The notes below the pieces were generated by a model that made no database searches, was not told the DNA's origin, and saw only the letters and a list, made by a program, of their open reading frames with translations. A stretch of DNA of 10,376 nucleotides from Candidatus Nitrosymbiomonas sp. (GTDB lineage Bacteria; Sysuimicrobiota; Sysuimicrobiia; Sysuimicrobiales; Humicultoraceae). The stretch spans positions 1 to 10,376 of the forward strand of contig DYHL01000085.1 of the NCBI GenBank assembly GCA_020724185.1. Reading direction: 5' to 3'. The translations under genes were made by a program, and so were the position numbers. Below, piece by piece: positions 6,264 to 10,376 of this stretch. Each line of letters begins with the position of its first letter. The stretch's first letter is position 1.

Positions 6264-7295
6264 CTAGGCCGACGACCTCATGGCCTCGCTGAGGCTCTCC
6301 GCAACGCATCGCACCGCGGTGACCGCGCTACGGTAGCGCATCCTGGTGGGCCCGAGGATGCCAACGGTGCCGCCCCGCCGGTCGCCCGCACGGTAGGCTG
6401 CCATGACCAGACTGCAGGAACGCAGTTGCTCGTGCGGGTTCTCCTCGCCGATGAGGATCCAAACTCCTTCCTCGGGCACCGCGGCCAGCACGCCGTCCAG
6501 CACCGATTCGTTCTCAAGAACCTCGAACAGCCGGGTCGCCCGGTCCGGGCTCTTGAACTCCGGCTCCGCCAGGAGGTGACGGGCACCCGCGACCCGGATC
6601 TGCGGCCGCACCCCCCGCGCAAGACCTCGACACAACCAGGCCTTGACCTCCTCCAGCCAGCGGTGGTGATGGGAGGCCTCGCCGAGAACCTGCTCCAGAC
6701 GCTGGTGGGTCAGATCTCCCACCCGGGAACCACGCAACCACTGGGTGATTGCCCGCGACAGGTGCTCCAGATCGTCGGGCACAACTCCCTCCGGGAGCTC
6801 AATTGAATGTCCCTGCAGGGCGCCGGAGTCCGTGGCAATCACCGCAAGCGCGCGCCGTTCGCCCATCGGCACCAGGTGTAGAGAACTGAAGGTCTGTTCC
6901 TGCAGGGCTGGCGCCGCCACGACCGAAGCGTACCCGGTCATTCCGGCGAGCACGCGCGCGGCATCGTTGGCCACATCGCCGGGCTCCTCGGCCGGATCGC
7001 CCAGCCGGCGGCGCATCTTCTGGCGCGCCGAGCTGCTGGCCGGGTCGGCCTTTGGCAACATGTCCACGTAGACTCGGTATCCCCGGTCCGTGGGGATCCT
7101 GCCGGCAGAGGTGTGCGGATGGGTAAGCAAGCCCAGTTCTTCCATGCTGGCCAGGGCGCTCCGGATCGTGGCAGGGCTTACCTGCAACCGCCCCCGAAGC
7201 GCGGCGTGTTCCGAACCCACCGGCTCGGCGGTGCGGACGTGCTCCTCCACGACCGTACGGAGCAGGATACGCCTGCGTGCATCAAGCTTCAGCAT
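6264..7295 (-). CDS. hrcA: Heat-inducible transcription repressor HrcA
   Basis: HrcA binds CIRCE operators and represses chaperone genes until heat or protein stress removes it. The product from the ATG at 7295 is 343 residues, normal for the family. It starts MLKLDARRRILLRTVVEEHV and has the winged-helix DNA-binding segment SPATIRSALASMEELGLL at 40-57. The family motif SAGRIPTDRGYRVYVD follows at 63-78, and after it the GAF-like dimerisation domain. The frame can also open at a GTG at 7316, but that codon lies inside the CIRCE operator and its Shine-Dalgarno would be only one base away, so I prefer the ATG. A weak GGTGG precedes the ATG. With CIRCE directly upstream, the gene is very likely autoregulated. 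Confidence 0.96.
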   Translation of the reverse strand: MLKLDARRRILLRTVVEEHVRTAEPVGSEHAALRGRLQVSPATIRSALASMEELGLLTHPHTSAGRIPTDRGYRVYVDMLPKADPASSSARQKMRRRLGDPAEEPGDVANDAARVLAGMTGYASVVAAPALQEQTFSSLHLVPMGERRALAVIATDSGALQGHSIELPEGVVPDDLEHLSRAITQWLRGSRVGDLTHQRLEQVLGEASHHHRWLEEVKAWLCRGLARGVRPQIRVAGARHLLAEPEFKSPDRATRLFEVLENESVLDGVLAAVPEEGVWILIGEENPHEQLRSCSLVMAAYRAGDRRGGTVGILGPTRMRYRSAVTAVRCVAESLSEAMRSSA

Positions 7296-7308
7296 CCGTC
7301 CACCAGCG

Positions 7309-7337
7309 GCTGGCACTCCTCCGCCCGGAGTGCCAGC
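7309..7337. promoter_or_regulatory. CIRCE operator (HrcA binding site)
   Basis: The inverted repeat GCTGGCACTC (7309-7318) and GAGTGCCAGC (7328-7337) has perfect 10-base arms and exactly nine bases between. This matches the CIRCE consensus TTAGCACTC-N9-GAGTGCTAA in the CACTC/GAGTG core and in geometry, with GC-rich outer bases. It lies just after the expected transcription start and 13 bases before the hrcA ATG, so bound HrcA would block the hrcA-dnaJ-prmA-rsmE transcript. In RNA the same repeat can fold as a hairpin in the leader. Confidence 0.95.
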
Positions 7338-7347
7338 GACCGGATTC

Positions 7348-7377
7348 AGCGTAGCATCGTGGATTTTGGGGTGTCAA
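7348..7377 (-). promoter_or_regulatory. Promoter of the hrcA-dnaJ-prmA-rsmE operon
   Basis: A perfect -35 TTGACA (7372-7377) is followed after 18 bases by TACGCT (7348-7353), preceded by TG as in extended -10 promoters. The expected start near 7341 places CIRCE from about +5. The -35 box overlaps the murJ stop codon: the TGA inside TTGACA is that stop. The -10 matches consensus at three of six positions, but the perfect -35 and the CIRCE position support it. Confidence 0.65.
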
Positions 7378-8936
7378 GGAACAAGGCGAACCGACCTGCG
7401 CCGCAGGAGGCCCCGCACTAGCGTCAGTTCTTCCACGCGTAGCAGGACGCAGGCTGCCAGGTACACGAAGGCCGCTGCCCCCACGCCGGCCAGCAGGAAC
7501 AGCAGGTCCGCTCGTTGCTGTGCGACCACCCATCCCACCCACACGGCAACCGCGGCAGCGACCAGCACGCGACCTGCCGTACCCACGATCCGGCGGGCAT
7601 CCAGAGGGCCCAGATCCCGCGCCAGCATCCACAGCAACAACCCCACGTTCGCAAAAGCCACCACGGCGGAGGCCAGGGCGATCCCTGCCACGCCCATCAC
7701 CCGCATGAAGGCATAGGCCAGAACGGCGTTGAGGAACACCATGGCCGCTCCGACAACCACCGGCGTGCGCATGTTCTTGAGTGAATAGAACGTCCGGGCA
7801 ACGACATAGTAGGCCGCAACCGGCACCAATCCCGCGGCGTAGGCCGTCAGGCACGCGGCCACCACCCCGGTTGCCGAGGGGCCGAACTCGCCGCGCTCGA
7901 AGACCATCTGAACCAGGGGGCGTGCGAAAACGGCAAGGCCGAGCGACACCGGGGCCGTAAGGAACAGGAGGCTGCGCAGCCCCAGCGACGTGGTCTGGCG
8001 CAACGCCACCCGATCGCCCGCGGCGGCAAGCTGGCTCATCCCTGGGAAGAGCACCGTCGCGACGGATATCGCCAGGATCCCCACCGGCGCCTGAACCATC
8101 TCGTAGGCATAGTCCAGCGCGGCAACAGCGTTCACGCCGGTTGCGACCGGGAGGAGCGACGCGAAGAACCGCCCTACGTAGGCGTTGATTTCCACGATCG
8201 CCAGGCCGAGCATCGCCGGTAGCGCCAGCCGGCGCACCGTGCGGATGGCCGGGTGGGACCAGTCGAACTCCGCACGGTAGCGGAATCCGGCGGCGTGCAG
8301 CGCCGGTGCCTGAACCAGGAACTGGATGGCGGTCCCGGCCACCCAGGCCACAGCCAGTCCGGTAATTCCCATCCTCGGCCCCAGCAGGACCGTCCCGGCA
8401 ATGACGGTAACGTTGAAGGCCAGCGGAGCCACTGCCGGCGCGGTGAACCGGCGAAGCGCCTGCAGGTACGCGGTGGCGAAGGTCGCGAGGGCCAGAAAGA
8501 ACATCGCCAGGAAATTGACCCTGGTCAGGGCGACCGTGCGGGCAAGCTGCACCGGGTCTCCTATGAAACCCGGCGCCGCCAGACGGACCAGCGCGGGCGC
8601 GGCTAGCTGTCCGACCACCACCATCCCCACGCCGAACGCCAGGACAAGGGTGAACAGCCGCGAGGTCACCTGCCGCATCTCCGACTCATCGCCTCGTGCG
8701 ATGGCGTCAGAGATGGTTGGGATGAGGACGATGCTTAGGGTGCCGCCTATGAGCAGGCGCTGGACGAAGAACGGGACGTAGTATCCGATGACGAACGCCG
8801 CCCTGGCGTCGGAGGCGCCGAACATCGCGGCCACGACTACCTCCCGAATCAGGCCCAGGACGCGACTGCCCACCGTGGCGCCGGCCAGGAGCGTGGCGGC
8901 GTGCGCGAGGCGCTGCGGCGGAAGCGGGGCGATCAC
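7374..8936 (-). CDS. murJ: Lipid II flippase MurJ (MviN family)
   Basis: MurJ moves lipid-linked peptidoglycan precursor across the cytoplasmic membrane. The 520-residue product is hydrophobic with many membrane segments, consistent with the usual 14-helix MOP-superfamily fold. The N-terminus carries the family motif SRVLGLIREVVVAAMFG at 24-40. The region GGTLSIVLIPTIS at 64-76 corresponds to the conserved EGALSxAFVP-type segment of MurJ, with glycine in place of the usual glutamate. The start is a GTG at 8936 with AGGAAAG about nine bases upstream. The gene is divergent from rpsT, and its stop is embedded in the hrcA promoter. Other MOP members such as Wzx flippases are possible by fold, but the N-terminal motif and housekeeping setting favour MurJ. 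Confidence 0.92.
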   Translation of the reverse strand: MIAPLPPQRLAHAATLLAGATVGSRVLGLIREVVVAAMFGASDARAAFVIGYYVPFFVQRLLIGGTLSIVLIPTISDAIARGDESEMRQVTSRLFTLVLAFGVGMVVVGQLAAPALVRLAAPGFIGDPVQLARTVALTRVNFLAMFFLALATFATAYLQALRRFTAPAVAPLAFNVTVIAGTVLLGPRMGITGLAVAWVAGTAIQFLVQAPALHAAGFRYRAEFDWSHPAIRTVRRLALPAMLGLAIVEINAYVGRFFASLLPVATGVNAVAALDYAYEMVQAPVGILAISVATVLFPGMSQLAAAGDRVALRQTTSLGLRSLLFLTAPVSLGLAVFARPLVQMVFERGEFGPSATGVVAACLTAYAAGLVPVAAYYVVARTFYSLKNMRTPVVVGAAMVFLNAVLAYAFMRVMGVAGIALASAVVAFANVGLLLWMLARDLGPLDARRIVGTAGRVLVAAAVAVWVGWVVAQQRADLLFLLAGVGAAAFVYLAACVLLRVEELTLVRGLLRRRSVRLVP

Positions 8937-8959
8937 GGCCCGCGCTTTCCTGCTGCGGC

Positions 8960-8988
8960 TTGTGGCGCCGGGGTGGTCATGTTAGAAT
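8960..8988 (+). promoter_or_regulatory. Promoter of rpsT
   Basis: TTGTGG (8960-8965) and TAGAAT (8983-8988) are separated by 17 bases, and TG one base before the -10 gives an extended -10 element. The expected start is near 8995, about 40 bases ahead of the rpsT start codon. The -10 is a 5/6 match to consensus and stands out in this GC-rich background. Confidence 0.65.
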
Positions 8989-9005
8989 CGCGCAGGACTG
9001 CCGCG

Positions 9006-9028
9006 CCTCCCCGGCGGCGGCCGGAGGG
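9006..9028 (+). promoter_or_regulatory. rpsT ribosome binding site with possible masking hairpin
   Basis: GGAGGG (9023-9028) lies six bases before the GTG at 9035 and decides that start over upstream in-frame codons. CCTCC at 9006-9010 is exactly complementary to GGAGG at 9023-9027. With a two-base bulge, GG at 9013-9014 can extend the stem to CC at 9021-9022, leaving a six-base loop. Such a stem would hide the ribosome binding site. The pairing is seen by eye; no folding energy was computed, and chance pairing is easy in GC-rich DNA. Confidence 0.5.
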
Positions 9029-9034
9029 ATCGGC

Positions 9035-9274
9035 GTGGCGAAACGAATCAAGTCCGGACTCAAGCATTTGAGGAAGTCGGCCAAGCGTGCCCAGGCCAAC
9101 CTTTCCGTGAAATCGAAGGTCAAGTCGCTGGTGCGCGCGGGGACCACCCCCGAGGCGATCGCCGCGGCGCAAGCCGCCCTGGACAAGGCCGCGGCACGCC
9201 AGGTGATTCACCCCAACACCGCCGCCCGCAGGAAGTCCCGCATCATGCGCCGCGCCTCAGGCAAGGCAGGCTAG
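9035..9274 (+). CDS. rpsT: 30S ribosomal protein S20
   Basis: S20 binds 16S rRNA and helps early assembly of the small ribosomal subunit. The product is 79 residues, basic and helical, starting AKRIKSGLKHLRKSAKRAQA after the initiator. It ends with the family C-terminal segment HPNTAARRKSRIMRR and a short GKAG tail. The length is normal or slightly short for S20. The frame opens earlier at 8960, but the upstream part crosses the promoter and is not S20-like. The GTG at 9035 has a strong GGAGGG six bases away. It is the only plus-strand gene here, divergent from murJ and convergent with holA, whose stop codon overlaps its own in CTAG. A non-ATG start is also used by Escherichia coli rpsT (UUG), where it contributes to translational control. 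Confidence 0.96.
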   Translation: MAKRIKSGLKHLRKSAKRAQANLSVKSKVKSLVRAGTTPEAIAAAQAALDKAAARQVIHPNTAARRKSRIMRRASGKAG

Positions 9275-10263
9275 GCCCACAGGGAAGCCCGCTGCTGCGC
9301 CGCCGGAGCCCTGCGGCCTGCAAGGCGCACGATCAGCGTTTCCAGGACGAGCCGTGGAGCACTCCCTGACTTGATCGCACGGTCGGCGGCCTCCAGGACA
9401 CCGAAGATCCCCGCGAACTGATCCGCTCGGTAGCCGCGCGCCTGCTCCGCGATCTTGCGCGCGACGAACGGGGGCACGCCCAGGCGCTCGGCCAACCCCC
9501 CGGATGAGCGGCCCGCGGCCACGGCAGCGTGCGCGCGAACGATCAGGCGGAACTGCCGGGCGATCATGAACAGCACCTGCAGCGGCTCGTGCGTCGCCAG
9601 GTTGTCGTGGAGCGCGCGCAGCGCTCCTGCGGCGTCCCCACTACCCACCGCGTCCACCAGCGTAAATATCGAGGCTTCGCCCAGCCGGCTGGCGATGGCC
9701 TCTACGTCCGCCGTGGTCACCTGCGGGCGCTCGCCAACGTAGGCGGCCACCTTGGCCACCTCGTGGTAGAGATCCCGCAGGCTGCCGCCTGCCGTTGCCA
9801 CCAACCCCTCCGCCACCCCGCGATCCGGGCGCTTCCCCGCGGCCACAAACAACGCCGCCACCCACGCCGGCCGATCACGCGGAGGCATGGGGCGGCACTC
9901 GATAACGGTTCCCACGCGCTTGAAAGCCAAGAAGAGCCGGCGGCGCCGATCCAGCTCCCGCGCCACGAAGATGCCGGTGGTAGGGCTGTCGCCCCGCTCA
10001 AGGTAGGCGATCAGCGCCTCGTGGTCGGCATCGCGCATTGCCTCCAGCCGGCGGACGACCACCACGCGGCGCGGGCCGAAGAAAGGCGCGGTGTCCAGCC
10101 GGGTCAGCAGTTCACCCAGGGGAGCCGCGCCGTCGAGCACGTCCAGGTTGAGCTGCCTGTCCGCGGGCGCAAGCGCCTCGTCGAGCAGCCGAGCCAGCGT
10201 CTGCTCGGCCAGGTACTCCTCCTCACCAATGATCAGCGTTGGTTTGTCAGCGACCGCCCGCAC
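9271..10263 (-). CDS. holA: DNA polymerase III delta subunit
   Basis: The delta subunit opens the beta sliding clamp within the clamp-loader complex during replication. The 330-residue product has the family's N-terminal segment PTLIIGEEEYLAEQTLARLL at 8-27 and LDTAPFFGPRRVVVVRRLEA near 56-75. A middle helical domain contains ATAGGSLRDLYHEVAKVAAY, followed by ASIFTLVDAVGSGDAAGAL. The C-terminal collar domain contains LQVLFMIARQFRLIVRA and ADRAIKSGSAPRLVLETLIV. No Walker A motif is visible, as expected for delta. The start is a GTG at 10263 with GAGGAG eight bases upstream. The start overlaps the end of comEC by 17 bases, and comEC-holA is a widely conserved pair. The 3' end overlaps that of convergent rpsT by four bases. 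Confidence 0.95.
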   Translation of the reverse strand: MRAVADKPTLIIGEEEYLAEQTLARLLDEALAPADRQLNLDVLDGAAPLGELLTRLDTAPFFGPRRVVVVRRLEAMRDADHEALIAYLERGDSPTTGIFVARELDRRRRLFLAFKRVGTVIECRPMPPRDRPAWVAALFVAAGKRPDRGVAEGLVATAGGSLRDLYHEVAKVAAYVGERPQVTTADVEAIASRLGEASIFTLVDAVGSGDAAGALRALHDNLATHEPLQVLFMIARQFRLIVRAHAAVAAGRSSGGLAERLGVPPFVARKIAEQARGYRADQFAGIFGVLEAADRAIKSGSAPRLVLETLIVRLAGRRAPAAQQRASLWA

Positions 10264-10376
10264 GTGCCCGGCTCCTCATCGTGGTCACCTGCCATCGGAC
10301 ACCATCGCTCCTGAGCGTCACGGCGCCGTCCCTGTCGGTACGATAGATCGCGGCGCCCGCGGCCTCCAGTGCCGCC
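10247..10376 (-). CDS. comEC: ComEC/Rec2 competence protein, C-terminal end (runs off right edge)
   Basis: The last 42 codons of a minus-strand gene end with a TGA at 10249-10247, inside the holA start. The readable end contains AALEAAGAAIYRTDRDGAV, then TLRSDGVRWQV and a basic tail. The AAGAxxYRTDxxGAV pattern is typical of the extreme C-terminus of ComEC proteins that carry a metallo-beta-lactamase-like domain after the membrane channel. ComEC conducts single-stranded DNA across the membrane in natural transformation. The call rests on this short motif plus the usual comEC-holA adjacency. The catalytic and membrane parts are outside the window, so neither intactness nor function can be judged. 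Confidence 0.8.
   Translation of the reverse strand, partial: AALEAAGAAIYRTDRDGAVTLRSDGVRWQVTTMRSRARAGGR
10272..10277 (-). promoter_or_regulatory. Ribosome binding site of holA inside the comEC coding end
   Basis: The minus strand reads GAGGAG eight bases before the GTG at 10263. It lies within the last codons of comEC and supports the GTG start and coupling of holA translation to comEC. Confidence 0.65.

Larger units (their letters stand above)
8937..9034. other. Divergent intergenic region between murJ and rpsT
   Basis: This 98-base gap holds the rpsT promoter and leader on the plus strand. On the minus strand a TAACAT (plus positions 8979-8984) could serve as a murJ -10, but no convincing -35 is found 16-18 bases upstream, so a murJ promoter is only presumed. 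The two candidate -10 boxes would touch, so the divergent promoters may compete. Confidence 0.4.

Noticed and set aside
7296..7316. Longer HrcA starting at the GTG at 7316
   Set aside because: The codon is inside the CIRCE operator, its Shine-Dalgarno would be one base away, and the added residues are not family-like.
8979..8984. TAACAT on the minus strand as a definite murJ promoter
   Set aside because: No acceptable -35 hexamer at 16-18 bases, so it is mentioned only as a possibility in the intergenic entry.
9981..9997. Sixteen-base match with 3782-3798 (both contain GGGCTGTCGCCCCGC)
   Set aside because: Both copies lie inside coding sequence and encode an RGDSP-like stretch in holA and rsmE. 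A chance codon match is enough; there is no flanking repeat or mobile-element structure.

Overview
This window is GC-rich chromosomal DNA from a bacterium. Its genes are housekeeping genes packed end to end, almost all on the minus strand, with gaps of a few to about 100 bases. I see no phage, transposon, plasmid, CRISPR, tRNA or rRNA signal, and base and codon use look uniform throughout. The gene set (comEC, holA, rpsT, murJ, a CIRCE-controlled hrcA-dnaJ-prmA-rsmE block, then argCJBD) resembles Gram-positive and related 'terrabacterial' lineages. The hrcA-dnaJ pairing without grpE/dnaK recalls the actinobacterial hrcA-dnaJ2 arrangement. The presence of prmA and the murJ position argue against a typical actinobacterium. 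A deep-branching high-GC lineage (Armatimonadota/CSP1-3-like, Chloroflexota-like or a high-GC clostridial relative) is a guess, not a result.

Layout, reading along minus-strand transcription from high to low coordinates. The C-terminal end of comEC (DNA uptake channel) overlaps the start of holA (DNA polymerase III delta). On the plus strand, rpsT (ribosomal protein S20) converges on holA, and the two stop codons share one CTAG palindrome. Divergent from rpsT is murJ (lipid II flippase). The hrcA promoter overlaps the murJ stop codon and is followed at once by a clear CIRCE operator (10-base arms, 9-base spacer). It reads into hrcA, dnaJ, prmA and rsmE. These link heat-shock control, the DnaK co-chaperone and two translation-apparatus methyltransferases in one probable operon.

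After rsmE, a separate promoter starts the arginine operon argC-argJ-argB-argD. argD runs off the left edge. Here the -10 box sits six bases before the argC ATG, so the argC message is predicted to be leaderless. An ARG-box-like palindrome lies across the -35 box and spacer. The four enzymes cover the N-acetylated steps from N-acetylglutamate to N-acetylornithine, with ArgJ recycling the acetyl group. ArgB carries the N-terminal helix and C-terminal signature of the arginine-inhibited kinase class, so feedback control is expected at that step.

No previously undescribed system is evident. The points worth a second look are regulatory: the leaderless argC promoter with its possible operator, a possible hairpin hiding the rpsT ribosome binding site, the missing grpE/dnaK between hrcA and dnaJ, and the CTAG shared by rpsT and holA.
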